NCBI RefSeq assembly: GCF_027307225.1
Contig: NZ_DAHUXJ010000139.1
Coordinates: 1 to 64,000, forward strand
DNA: 64,000 nt
Reading direction: 5' to 3'
From: Bradyrhizobium sp.
GTDB taxonomy: Bacteria > Pseudomonadota > Alphaproteobacteria > Rhizobiales > Xanthobacteraceae
Part shown: piece after piece, positions 1 through 8,400 of the stretch
How positions within the stretch are numbered: position 1 is the stretch's first letter
Layout: the number at the start of each line of letters is the position of its first letter
Notes under the pieces: model-generated
What the model was told of the DNA's origin: nothing
Seen by the model: only the letters and a program-made list of their open reading frames with translations
Database searches by the model: none
Translations under genes and position numbers: made by a program

Positions 1-1
1 G

Positions 2-1792
2 ATGGATACTCTGGCCGTCGACTTTACCGACGAGCAGAAGCGTTATCTCGAAGGCTTCACGACCGGCCTGCAGATCAGTAGGGTCGGACGTGGCCTTGGC
101 GGCGGTGTCGCCAAAATTGGCGCTGGCTCAAGCGGCGAACCCACCGGGCCGGATGCCGCGCATATCAAGGCTCAGGACCAAGTTCTGGCGTCCGGCAAGA
201 AACTTGCGGACCAGGAGAAGTTCAAGCGCGAGGAGCATCCGTTTGATGCCTACGAACGGCTGAAGGCGCAGGCGCGAACCAACGCGCCGCCGCCGCCGGC
301 CGATAATTTCCGCTGGCGCTATCATGGCCTGTTTTACGTGGCGCCGGCGCAGGATTCCTATATGTGCCGCCTGCGCATCCCCAACGGCATTCTCAAGCAC
401 TGGCAATTCGCAGGGCTCGCCGATCTCGCTGAGCGCCGGTGCGGTCCGTATTGCCACGTCACCACCCGCGCCAACCTGCAGCTGCGCGAAGTCCTTCCCA
501 AAGACGCCGTTCCGTTGATCGAAGGCATTCAGGACCTTGGCCTCGGCTCGCGCGGATCGGGGGCCGACAATATCCGCAACGTCACGGGCACAGCGACGGC
601 GGGCATCGATCCGCAGGAATTGATCGACACTCGCGAATACGCGCGCGAATGGCATTTTCACATTCTCAACGACCGCTCGCTCTATGGCCTGCCGCGCAAA
701 TTCAACGTCGCCTTCGATGGCGCAGGCAAGATCGCGGTGCTTGAAGATACCAACGACATCGCTTTTGCCGCCGTCGAGGTGAAAGACGGCTTCGGCATCG
801 AACCTGGCGTGTGGTTTCGTCTCGGCATCGGCGGCATCACCGGTCATAAGGATTTCGCCAAGGAAACCGGCATCATCGTCAAGCCTTCCGAGGCGACGAA
901 GGTCGCCGATGCGATTGTGCGCGCCTTCATCGACACCGGCGATCGCACCAACCGCCTTAAGGCGCGATTGAAATATGTCATCGACAAGATTGGAATGGAT
1001 AAATTCCTCGTCCTCGTCGAACAGAAACTTGGTCATGCCTTGATGCGTGTGCCGCCGGAGGCGCTCGTACCGCGGCCCGCTTTCGATCGGATGGCCCATA
1101 TCGGCGTTCACCAGCAGAAGCAGGATGGCTTGAACTGGATCGGCGTTGCGCTGCCGCTCGGCAAGGTCACATGCGAACAGATGCGCGGCCTCGCCAAAAT
1201 CGCGGCCGACCTTGGCGACGGCCATATCCGCCTGACTGTCTGGCAGAACCTTCTGATTTCAGGGGTGAGCGACACCAACGTTAAACTCGCGATCAAGGCG
1301 ATCGAGGCGACCGGACTTTCGATCGAGGTCTCGAACGTTCGCGCCGGCCTGATCGCCTGCACCGGTAATGCCGGTTGCAAGTTTGCCGCCTCTAACACCA
1401 AGGCGCACGCAGCTGATATCGGCGACTGGTGCGATGGCCGCGTCGAGGTCGATACGCCGCTCAACATCCATCTGACCGGTTGCCACCATTCCTGCGCGCA
1501 GCACTACATCAGCGATATTGGTCTGATCGCCGCTAAGGTGCCGGTCGGCGATGCCGACGATACCGTCGAAGGCTATCATCTGTTTGCCGGCGGTGGCTTC
1601 GGCCCCGATGCCGATATCGGGCAGGAGGTCTATCACGACCTCAAGGCCTCGGACGCGCCGCGAACAGTCGAGAAGTTGCTCAAGGCCTATCTTGCCCACC
1701 GCGCGAGCCCCACCGAACCCTTCCTGGCCTTTGCGCGCCGCCATGACGGCGCGACCCTCCGTAAGCTGGCGGAAGCAGAGATTTGCTCATGA
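2..1792 (+). CDS. NirA-type siroheme/4Fe-4S nitrite (or sulfite) reductase
   Basis: A 596-residue cytoplasmic siroheme reductase that should carry out the six-electron reduction of nitrite to ammonia, or of sulfite to sulfide. Two ferredoxin-like half-domains (about 110-170 and 370-440) alternate with nitrite/sulfite reductase domains. The 4Fe-4S/siroheme ligands are visible as C453-x5-C459 and C494-x3-C498, the second in the sequence TGCHHSCAQH. The stop overlaps the start of the next gene by four bases (ATGA), so the two are translationally coupled; that partner is an Fe-S/FAD reductase, which makes an NAD(P)H-driven enzyme likely. The ATG is at base 2 of the window, so an upstream start cannot be excluded. 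Substrate choice between nitrite and sulfite is not decidable from the motifs; NirA-like length and partner favour nitrite. Confidence 0.85.
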   Translation: MDTLAVDFTDEQKRYLEGFTTGLQISRVGRGLGGGVAKIGAGSSGEPTGPDAAHIKAQDQVLASGKKLADQEKFKREEHPFDAYERLKAQARTNAPPPPADNFRWRYHGLFYVAPAQDSYMCRLRIPNGILKHWQFAGLADLAERRCGPYCHVTTRANLQLREVLPKDAVPLIEGIQDLGLGSRGSGADNIRNVTGTATAGIDPQELIDTREYAREWHFHILNDRSLYGLPRKFNVAFDGAGKIAVLEDTNDIAFAAVEVKDGFGIEPGVWFRLGIGGITGHKDFAKETGIIVKPSEATKVADAIVRAFIDTGDRTNRLKARLKYVIDKIGMDKFLVLVEQKLGHALMRVPPEALVPRPAFDRMAHIGVHQQKQDGLNWIGVALPLGKVTCEQMRGLAKIAADLGDGHIRLTVWQNLLISGVSDTNVKLAIKAIEATGLSIEVSNVRAGLIACTGNAGCKFAASNTKAHAADIGDWCDGRVEVDTPLNIHLTGCHHSCAQHYISDIGLIAAKVPVGDADDTVEGYHLFAGGGFGPDADIGQEVYHDLKASDAPRTVEKLLKAYLAHRASPTEPFLAFARRHDGATLRKLAEAEICS

Positions 1793-3396
1793 ACCAGATC
1801 ACGCCCCCGCCGAAAATCGAAATCATTCCGTCGAGCGCACCGTTCTCCGAGGCGCAGCGCTCCTGGCTCAACGGGTTCTTTGCCGGCCTTCTGAGCCAGC
1901 AGGTAACACCGCTGTCGGCCGAGCAGGGCGCCGCTGTCATGAAAGGCCCGGGTGGCGGTGGCGACGACGGGGAAGCGCCCTGGCACGACCAGACACTGCC
2001 GATCGCCGAGCGCATGAAGCTTGCAGAAGGACGTCCGCTGCGCCGGCGCATGATGGCGGCCATGGCCCAGCAGGATTGCGGCCAGTGTGGCTACAATTGC
2101 CAAGACTATTCCGAGGCGATCGCGAACAAGACGGAGGGTCGGCTCAATCTTTGCGTACCCGGCGGCAAGGAAACCGCCCGGATGCTGAAGACGCTCCATG
2201 AGGAACTGGACAAGGCTCCGTCTGTGGGCCCAACTCCGGAGGCGTCAGCTACGGCCGCACCCGCGGCGCCGGTCGTCATGGAACTCGGCCGCTCGCGCGA
2301 CAATCCGGCGCCCGCGACATTTGTCTCCCGGCGCCACCTCAACAAAGGCGGCTCGGAGAAGGAAACCTGGCATATCGAGTTCGATCTCGCCGAAAGCGGC
2401 CTCGATTATGTTGTTGGCGATTCCTTTGGCATTTTCGCCAAGAATGAGCTCAGCCATGTCGATCAGATCATCGCGCTGCTCGGCGCCTCGCACACGACCG
2501 AGGTGCGTGGGCGAACGTTGCGCGAAGTCCTGATCGACGAAGTCTCGCTCGCGCCCGCGCCAGATTCCCTTTTCGAACTGATCTCTTTCATCACCGGCGG
2601 CGCCCAGCGCGAGAAGGCGAGGGCGCTGGCCCAGGGCGACGACCCCGATGGCGATGCGGCGACGCTTGACGTGATGGCGGCGTTGCAAAAGTTTTCCGGT
2701 GTCCGGCCGCATCCAGAAGCCTTTGTCGAAGCACTCGAGCCTTTGCAACCGCGGCTCTATTCGATTTCATCCTCGCATAACGCGACGCCCGGCAAGCTGT
2801 CGTTGACGGTCGACTGCGTGCGCTACGTGATCGGCAAGCGCAAACGGCTGGGGCTCGCATCCAATTTCCTGGCCGAGCGTGTCCAGGCGGGTGATCAGGT
2901 GCAAGTTTATGTTCAGAAGGCGCATGGCTTCGGTTTGCCGCAAGATCCCAAGGTGCCGATCATCATGATCGGACCAGGCACCGGCGTGGCGCCGTTCCGC
3001 GCCTTCCTGCACGACCGCCGCGCCACCGGCGCTACCGGACGCAATTGGCTGTTCTTCGGCCATCAGCGCTCAAGCTGTGACTTCTTCTATTCCGACGAGT
3101 TGAACGCGATGAAGACGGCGGGTCTGCTGACGCGGTTGTCGCTCGCGTGGTCGCGCGACGGTGACAAGAAATTCTACGTGCAGGATCGCATGCGTGAGGT
3201 GGGACGGGAGTTGTGGTCGTGGCTCGCCGAGGGCGCACACGTTTATGTCTGCGGCGATGCCAAGCGCATGGCGAAAGACGTCGAGCGCGCATTGGTCGAC
3301 ATCGTGGCCCAACATGGCGCGCGCTCGACCGACGAAGCGATCAGCTTTGTTGGCGAACTCAAGAAGAAGGGCCGCTATCAGCAGGACGTCTATTAA
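1789..3396 (+). CDS. CysJ-like FAD/NAD(P)H reductase with N-terminal 4Fe-4S domain
   Basis: A 535-residue electron-transfer flavoprotein, the probable reductant of the preceding siroheme enzyme. The C-terminal two thirds is a cytochrome P450 reductase/CysJ-type module with the FAD motif RLYSISSS, the nucleotide motif GPGTGVAPFRAF, a YVCGDAKRM segment and a terminal aromatic (YQQDVY). In place of the FMN flavodoxin domain usual in CysJ there is a short domain with C97, C100, C104 and C122 (CGQCGYNC then a distal Cys), the pattern of a 4Fe-4S cluster. The order is therefore Fe-S then FAD then NAD(P)H, and electrons probably leave through the cluster. I chose the ATG at 1789 over an upstream TTG because it makes the usual ATGA overlap. 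Confidence 0.82.
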   Translation: MNQITPPPKIEIIPSSAPFSEAQRSWLNGFFAGLLSQQVTPLSAEQGAAVMKGPGGGGDDGEAPWHDQTLPIAERMKLAEGRPLRRRMMAAMAQQDCGQCGYNCQDYSEAIANKTEGRLNLCVPGGKETARMLKTLHEELDKAPSVGPTPEASATAAPAAPVVMELGRSRDNPAPATFVSRRHLNKGGSEKETWHIEFDLAESGLDYVVGDSFGIFAKNELSHVDQIIALLGASHTTEVRGRTLREVLIDEVSLAPAPDSLFELISFITGGAQREKARALAQGDDPDGDAATLDVMAALQKFSGVRPHPEAFVEALEPLQPRLYSISSSHNATPGKLSLTVDCVRYVIGKRKRLGLASNFLAERVQAGDQVQVYVQKAHGFGLPQDPKVPIIMIGPGTGVAPFRAFLHDRRATGATGRNWLFFGHQRSSCDFFYSDELNAMKTAGLLTRLSLAWSRDGDKKFYVQDRMREVGRELWSWLAEGAHVYVCGDAKRMAKDVERALVDIVAQHGARSTDEAISFVGELKKKGRYQQDVY

Positions 3397-3669
3397 GAAG
3401 GTATCTGGCATTCCAGCGGAATCGGTTCCAGAACGTGAAAATTCGAACGAATAGGATTTTCGTCTGACCCCATAGCGAAGAATTTTCCTGACGCCTTCGG
3501 CCTCTCCCGAAGGTGTGATGTCGCTTTTTCGGGTTCCATCTTGCTTCGTGGGCCGGACAATACTCTCCTGCTCCGCATGCTAGCGGTCCTTCGATCCTGA
3601 CATTCGCACGGGTGCATGCCAAAGCGGGGAGCGAATGTGAGAGTCGGGCCAACGGGTTGGAGATTGGCC

Positions 3670-3822
3670 ATGCGCGAACTGTCCGCGGAAGCTCGATTGC
3701 ACCTGTATGCGCGTTCGCTATCCCGCAAAACCGGAACAGGCGTCCAGGCGGCGGCCCTCTTTGGCGCGTTCGCCGTGATCGCGGGCGTTCTGTTCGGAAC
3801 GCTTTCCGTTCACCCGTTCTGA
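3670..3822 (+). CDS. Small predicted membrane protein
   Basis: A 50-codon reading frame with a charged N-terminal part (RELSAEARLHLYARS) followed by one hydrophobic segment (about residues 24-45), which would suit a single-span inner membrane protein. It lies alone between the reductase gene and the first palindromic repeat. No known domain is recognised. An upstream ATG at 3616 would add 18 residues; the shorter form is preferred because the extension is arginine- and glycine-rich with no domain character. The 270 bp upstream of it show nothing else recognisable. It may be a chance frame. Confidence 0.4.
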   Translation: MRELSAEARLHLYARSLSRKTGTGVQAAALFGAFAVIAGVLFGTLSVHPF

Positions 3823-3844
3823 TGCCTCCTGAGCGGCTGGACGC

Positions 3845-4013
3845 CTAGAGCTCCGATTCCGAAGTTCGCAAGCTATTGCGGCCCCTCTGATGCGAACTTC
3901 GAAATCAAAGGAGCTCTAGCAACTTATTGTTTTTGAGTAGCGGCTTTTGAATTTGAAGTTCCTATGACGAACTCGCAGCGAAACTGATAGGAATTTCAAA
4001 TCCGCCGCACCAG
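3845..4013 (+). repeat. Double-hairpin palindromic element, copy 1
   Basis: First hairpin 3845-3919, CTAG to CTAG, arms carrying TTCCGAAGTTCG and its complement. Linker from 3920, starting CAACTTATTG. Second hairpin from about 3935 to 4010, arms TTTGAAGTTCCTAT and ATAGGAATTTCAAA. The right foot CCAG (4010-4013) is shared with copy 2, which lies directly against it in the opposite orientation. No open reading frame of its own. Confidence 0.85.
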
Positions 4014-4174
4014 TGTGGCGGTTCAGAAGTTCGCATCATTTGTGCCGCGGGGGCGTCGTGCGAACTTCTGAACCAAAGCCACACTGGATCAATAGGTTGG
4101 CTAGTGTCCTGTCGATTCCGAAGTTCGAAACGTGGCTCCGCAAAATGCTACGGACTTCGGAATCGGGACACTAG
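4010..4174 (-). repeat. Double-hairpin palindromic element, copy 2
   Basis: First hairpin 4010-4087, CCAG to CTGG; note that both feet differ from CTAG yet still complement each other. Linker 4088-4100, the reverse complement of CCAACCTATTGAT. Second hairpin 4101-4174, CTAG to CTAG. The final CTAG supplies the TAG stop codon of pxpA (CTA at 4171-4173 on this strand). Confidence 0.85.
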
Positions 4175-4938
4175 CTGCGTTTGAACGGCGCAACCTCGAT
4201 GCCGGCATCCTTCAGCGCCTGGCGCACGCCGCGCGCGATTTCGACCGCGCCGGGCGTATCGCCGTGGATACAAACCGTATCGGTTCGCATCTTGATCACC
4301 TTGCCACCGACCGACACCACCGCGCCATCCTGTACCATCCGAACAACCCGATCGGCGATCTGCCTGGGATCGTGCAGGACCGAGCCAGGCTTCTTGCGCG
4401 AGACCAGATTGCCATCGTCCTCATAGGCGCGGTCGGCGAACACCTCATGCGCCATCGGCAGGTTTGCCGCTTCGCCGGCTGAAACGAGCTTGGAGTTAGC
4501 CAGCACGACAAAGACGAGATTTGGATCGACGGCCTTGATCCCGGCAGCAATCGCGTGCGCGGTTGCGTCGTCCTCGCAGGCGACGTTCGACAGCGCTCCA
4601 TGCGCCTTGACGTGCGTGACCTTGTAATTGGACAGGGCGGCGACGCCTTGCAGCGCGCCGATCTGGTATGCGACCAGGTTTTCGATTTCACGCCCGCTCA
4701 TGCCGTAAAACGGACGGCGGCCAAAGCCGTGGATGTCGCGATAGCCGGGATGGGCCCCGACGCTCACCCCGCGCGCTTTCGCCAATTCGACGGTTTTCCG
4801 CATGGTGTCGTAGTCGCCACCATGAAAGCCGCAGGCGACGTTCACGGAGGTCGCAACGTCGATCATCGCGGCATCGTTGCCCATCTGCCATGCGCCGAAG
4901 GACTCGCCGAGATCACTGTTCAGGTCGACCGTTTTCAT
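4171..4938 (-). CDS. pxpA: 5-oxoprolinase subunit PxpA (LamB/YcsF family)
   Basis: A 255-residue LamB/YcsF-family protein, the usual length. The N-terminus DLNSDLGESFG and the segment NVACGFHGGD are hallmark sequences of the family. PxpA forms with PxpB and PxpC the ATP-dependent 5-oxoprolinase that opens pyroglutamate to glutamate in the cytoplasm. Here the three lie in the order pxpB, pxpC, pxpA on the minus strand, 26 bp separating pxpC from pxpA, so they probably form one transcript. The gene ends exactly on the CTAG foot of repeat copy 2. Confidence 0.93.
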   Translation of the reverse strand: MKTVDLNSDLGESFGAWQMGNDAAMIDVATSVNVACGFHGGDYDTMRKTVELAKARGVSVGAHPGYRDIHGFGRRPFYGMSGREIENLVAYQIGALQGVAALSNYKVTHVKAHGALSNVACEDDATAHAIAAGIKAVDPNLVFVVLANSKLVSAGEAANLPMAHEVFADRAYEDDGNLVSRKKPGSVLHDPRQIADRVVRMVQDGAVVSVGGKVIKMRTDTVCIHGDTPGAVEIARGVRQALKDAGIEVAPFKRS

Positions 4939-4964
4939 GTTGTTTTTCCGTTCCCTGGCTATGA

Positions 4965-6017
4965 TTATTCTTGGGGCAGCGCATCGGCGGCTTGCCAGGT
5001 CCGGGCGTCGATCGCGCTGACGGCGGCACCGGCGACGTTGGCATCCTGCAGTGCCTCCACGTTGAGGTCAAAGCTCGCGATCGAGCCGAGCCGATCGGGC
5101 AGGGCGCGCAGCAACTCTGCGAATTTGCACGCTTCAGATTGCGCCGCTTCCATGCTGACGGATTTGAAGCGGAAGGCCGTTCCGGCAGGGATCTGCGCAA
5201 ACCTTCCGAAATCCGCTGTGATGACGGTTGCAATCTTGGGATAGCCGCCACTGGTGCCGCGGTCGGACATCAGCACGATCGGCTGGCCATTGCCTGGCAC
5301 CTGGATGCTGCCGTTCACCGTGCCGTCGGAAACGATGTTGTGGCCGTGCAGGTGCTTGATGACAGGCCCTTCGAGGCGATAACCCATGCGATCGCTGGTC
5401 GCCGATATCTTCCACTCGCTCTCGAGAAACAGCTTGATCGCTTCTTCGCTGAACTCATCGTTCTGCGGTCCGAGAGTCGCCCGGATCGGCCCAGCTCCCG
5501 CGGCAGGCAATTCGATCCGGCGCTCGGTCCCCGCGCTTGCCGCCGACACGCTCAACTCGTCACCGGCCTGCAACGGGCGCGGATAGGGGCTGCCGAGGCC
5601 GACCCGCGCATTCACGGCGAAGCTGCCGAATGTCGGCTCGCCCTGAATGGTGCCCTCGATCGCGAGATAGCTGAACGATCCGCCGCGCGCCATGCCAAGT
5701 ATCAGTGTCTCACCATCGGCGAGCGTGACAGATGTGTCCCACGGCACGCTGCGGCTGCTGATTTCGGCGCTGCGTAGCGCGCCTGACAGTGCCACACGAA
5801 CCGCTCCCCCGCGCGCCGTGAATGACGCCCCGTAAGGGCCGATTTCGACGGCGGGCGCCATCTGCGTGTTTCCCGCCAGACAATTGGCAGCGGCAAGGCT
5901 CAGCCGATCCATGGCGCCGCTCGGCGTCAGGCCGTAGCGCTGGGCGCCGAAGCGTCCGCCGTCCTGCACCGAACTTGCCGGGCCAATCGATGGGATCACA
6001 AGCCTGGTGCCACCCAT
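4965..6017 (-). CDS. pxpC: 5-oxoprolinase subunit PxpC (AHS2/KipA family)
   Basis: About 350 residues of the biotin-dependent carboxyltransferase-like (AHS2) family: the N-terminal segment IGPASSVQDGGRFGAQRYGL and the later GNGQPIVLMSDRGTSGGYPK are typical. It works with PxpA and PxpB. Its start is odd: both available start codons, ATG at 6017 and GTG at 6035, lie inside repeat copy 3. The first residues (MGGTR) are therefore encoded by the repeat, and native family sequence begins at LVIPSIGP. An AGGA lying about 10 bases 5' of the ATG, also repeat-derived, could serve as ribosome binding site. Removing the repeat with one CCAG foot gives an ancestral ATG ACC AGG CTT overlapping the pxpB stop. 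Confidence 0.9.
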   Translation of the reverse strand: MGGTRLVIPSIGPASSVQDGGRFGAQRYGLTPSGAMDRLSLAAANCLAGNTQMAPAVEIGPYGASFTARGGAVRVALSGALRSAEISSRSVPWDTSVTLADGETLILGMARGGSFSYLAIEGTIQGEPTFGSFAVNARVGLGSPYPRPLQAGDELSVSAASAGTERRIELPAAGAGPIRATLGPQNDEFSEEAIKLFLESEWKISATSDRMGYRLEGPVIKHLHGHNIVSDGTVNGSIQVPGNGQPIVLMSDRGTSGGYPKIATVITADFGRFAQIPAGTAFRFKSVSMEAAQSEACKFAELLRALPDRLGSIASFDLNVEALQDANVAGAAVSAIDARTWQAADALPQE

Positions 6018-6174
6018 TTGAAGTTCCTGCGTCACAAGCGGTTAACTCCGTTCAGGAACTTCAAATGGAGAGGTGGCACCAGCATGAATATTTTTGCCAG
6101 TGCCCATGGCTTTCCGAAGTTCGTGAAAGGTGGGCGCTGAGGTGTTAGCACGAACTTCGGAAAGTGGGCACTGG
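6004..6174 (-). repeat. Double-hairpin palindromic element, copy 3, between pxpB and pxpC
   Basis: First hairpin 6004-6082 (CTGG to CCAG; arms TTTGAAGTTCCTG/CAGGAACTTCAAA). Linker 6083-6096. Second hairpin 6097-6174 (CCAG to CTGG; arms TTTCCGAAGTTCGTG/CACGAACTTCGGAAA). Both outer feet read CTGG in direct orientation, and the inner feet are their complements. The element begins right after the pxpB stop codon and covers the first codons of pxpC. Confidence 0.88.
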
Positions 6175-6906
6175 TCATGCGGCCACTAGCTCAGCGATGA
6201 GTTCACCATGCTCGGCGGCTCGTTCCTGCTCGACATAGGTCTTGGCGTCGACCTGGTAAAACTTCACGCGATCGCCGGGTTCGAGCAGAAACATGGGCTC
6301 GCGATGCAACTGATAGGTTCGCACCGGCGTGCAGCCCAACAGGTGCCATCCGCTGGGACCGGCGAGACATTGAATGCCGGCCTGCACGCCGCCGACCGAG
6401 ATCGTCCCCGCCGGGGTCAACAGCCGCGGATTTTGCCGTCGCGACATATGCAGCGATTCCTGTAGTCCGCTGAGATAGGACCATCCCGGCGTGAAGCCGA
6501 GCATCGCCACGCGATAGTCGCCAGCAATATGCCGCGCCACGACGTCGTCCGGCGTCGTGCCAAGCGTCTTGGCGACATCCTCGAGGTCGATGCCATATTC
6601 GCCGCCATAGGCGACTGGGATGCGCCAGAGCCGCGTCTTTTCCGAAGACGGCACCGGGCGCTGCGCTAGTTCAGTCAGCTTTTGGCCAAGCGTTGGAAAA
6701 TCGACTTGCGTCGGATCGTAGTGGACGAGGAGAGACCGATAGGTGGGCACGGTCTCGGTTACCCCCGCAATCGGTTCTTGCGCCAAGGTGCGGTCGAGTG
6801 CCAACACGCGCCGGTTGGCCCCATCGTCAATCTTGCGGCTGAACTCGACGGTGATGGCGCTATCGCCACTCGGGAGAAGACGTGGAGCAGTGAGTGGCGG
6901 AGCCAT
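6175..6906 (-). CDS. pxpB: 5-oxoprolinase subunit PxpB (AHS1/KipI family)
   Basis: About 243 residues of the AHS1/KipI family: LPSGDSAITVEFS near the start, then TVPTYRSLLVHYDP, and in the second half GFTPGWSYLSGL, which is characteristic. It is the second subunit of the ATP-dependent 5-oxoprolinase. The start at 6906 (MAPPLTAPRLLPSG) matches family length; a start at 7014 would add 36 residues of no domain character. The stop TGA is immediately followed by repeat copy 3. In the reconstructed ancestor that stop overlapped the pxpC start as ATGA, the common arrangement. Confidence 0.9.
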   Translation of the reverse strand: MAPPLTAPRLLPSGDSAITVEFSRKIDDGANRRVLALDRTLAQEPIAGVTETVPTYRSLLVHYDPTQVDFPTLGQKLTELAQRPVPSSEKTRLWRIPVAYGGEYGIDLEDVAKTLGTTPDDVVARHIAGDYRVAMLGFTPGWSYLSGLQESLHMSRRQNPRLLTPAGTISVGGVQAGIQCLAGPSGWHLLGCTPVRTYQLHREPMFLLEPGDRVKFYQVDAKTYVEQERAAEHGELIAELVAA

Positions 6907-7191
6907 GGCCTTGGCAACTCGGTCCGGGAATTCGTCAGTCGATGATCTGGCCTTCTCGGGCCGTGACGGGAGTTTGCAGAAGTCTATCATCGAAGCACGC
7001 CGAGCGCGACCCATGAGTGCAAAAAATGCCTTTTACTTCAATAAACTAATGCAACTACGTCCGATAAGATGTGATGATCGCCGCCGCGCACCGCAGTTCA
7101 CGGACGGCAGCAATGCCCGAGAGCCCTTGACGCGCCGCCCACTCCTCGCAAGATGCGCGCCGATTCATCCCGACCCGGAGTTTACCTTTCG

Positions 7192-7890
7192 ATGCCCCTG
7201 AGCCCCGAAGCCGTCAAAACCCTCTCACACATCACTACCGCCACCATCACGACCGTCCTGCTGAAGAAGGGCTTGCGCAATGTCTGGCTGCGCGGGACGA
7301 AGCCGTTGCGGCCGGGGCAGAAGCGGCTGGTCGGGCCGGCGTTCACGCTGCGGTTCGTGCCCGCCCGTGAAGATCTCGCAACGCCCGAGTCCTGGTCCAA
7401 GCCGATCTCGACCAGAGGCGCCATCGAGGCCATGCCGGAAGGCTGTATCGCCGTAGTGGATGCCATGGGCGTCACCGATGCCGGCATTTTCGGCGACATT
7501 CTGTGCGCACGGATGGTCAAGCGTGGGGTCTCGGCGCTCGTTACCGACGGCGTGGTGCGTGACGTCGAAGGCGTGCTCGACACCGGTTTGCCAGTGTGGT
7601 GCGATGGCTATGCCGCGCCGCCGTCGGTTGCGGGTTTGACCTTTGTCGGGTGGGGCGAACCGATCGGTTGCGGCGGCGTTGCCGTTTTCCCGGATGACGT
7701 GATCGTCGCCGACCAGGATGGCGCGGTCTTGATCCCCCAGGCGTTCCTCGAACACGTGCTGACCGAAGGCGTCGAGCAGGAACGAATGGAGGCCTGGATC
7801 GTCAATGAGGTCAGCAATGGTGCCGTGCTCCCCGGCCTTTATCCGATGAATGCAGAGACCAACGCGCGCTACGCGGCTTCAAAGAAGTAA
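7192..7890 (+). CDS. RraA-like / HMG-aldolase family protein
   Basis: A 232-residue member of the RraA/4-hydroxy-4-methyl-2-oxoglutarate aldolase superfamily. Family signatures are VDAMGVTDAGIFGDILCARM followed by VSALVTDGVVRD, which give the conserved G-D ... R-D metal/substrate site. Members either bind RNase E or act as divalent-metal aldolases and decarboxylases on oxo-acids. Location beside a cupin, a 2-hydroxyacid dehydrogenase and a sugar-type importer favours the metabolic role, but that is inference. The ATG at 7192 is preferred over 7153; it is preceded by GGAG at 7176-7179. It is divergent from pxpB. Confidence 0.75.
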   Translation: MPLSPEAVKTLSHITTATITTVLLKKGLRNVWLRGTKPLRPGQKRLVGPAFTLRFVPAREDLATPESWSKPISTRGAIEAMPEGCIAVVDAMGVTDAGIFGDILCARMVKRGVSALVTDGVVRDVEGVLDTGLPVWCDGYAAPPSVAGLTFVGWGEPIGCGGVAVFPDDVIVADQDGAVLIPQAFLEHVLTEGVEQERMEAWIVNEVSNGAVLPGLYPMNAETNARYAASKK

Positions 7891-7928
7891 GCCCACCGAT
7901 ACAAGAAGCTGATCAAAGGAGGATCGCC

Positions 7929-8333
7929 ATGGACTTTCATCAGGCCGGCTCGCGGCCGACCCGTCGCGCGTCGAAAGATAGCTTCACCGGCACCGTCTGG
8001 CAGGATCCGATTATCGATGCTCCTGCGCCGGCGCGGGTCCGCGCCAGCCGCGTGTCCTTTGAACCCGGCGCGCGAACCAATTGGCATACGCACCCGCTTG
8101 GGCAAACGCTTTACGTCATTTATGGCGTCGGACGCTTCCAGACCAAGGGCGGCCCGATACGCGAACTTCGTCCGGGCGATGTGGTCTGGATACCGCCGGG
8201 CGAAAAGCATTGGCATGGCGCTTCGCCAAACAACGCGATGGCCCACATCGCGATACAGGAAAACCTCGACGGCAATCACATCACCTGGATGGAGCCGGTC
8301 ACGGACGAGGAATACAGCCCAAAAGTCGGCTGA
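7929..8333 (+). CDS. Cupin-domain protein
   Basis: A 134-residue single-domain cupin. Metal-binding motif 1 is visible as NWHTHPLGQTLYVIYGVGR (two His, then Gln in place of the more common Glu), and motif 2 as PGDVVWIPPGEKHWHGA. A near-perfect ribosome binding site (AAAGGAGG) precedes the ATG, and the gene is 38 bp after the RraA-like gene, so the two are probably co-transcribed. Small cupins of this type often handle carboxymuconolactone-like or sugar-derived compounds; the substrate here is unknown. Confidence 0.8.
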   Translation: MDFHQAGSRPTRRASKDSFTGTVWQDPIIDAPAPARVRASRVSFEPGARTNWHTHPLGQTLYVIYGVGRFQTKGGPIRELRPGDVVWIPPGEKHWHGASPNNAMAHIAIQENLDGNHITWMEPVTDEEYSPKVG

Positions 8334-8344
8334 TCCGCGCATTC

Positions 8345-8400
8345 AAGTGTTGCTCCGCCGGCAAAGAAGCCGGCGGAATGACAACCAACAAGAAGAAATT
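8345..8400 (+). repeat. Inverted duplicate of a gene 5' end, copy 1
   Basis: About 55 bp here match, in opposite orientation, the leader and first seven codons of the hydroxyacid dehydrogenase gene at 9927-9986, with a few mismatches and one- or two-base gaps. It includes the hairpin CCGCCGGC-aaagaa-GCCGGCGG at 8355-8376. The two copies bracket about 1.5 kb. Confidence 0.75.
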
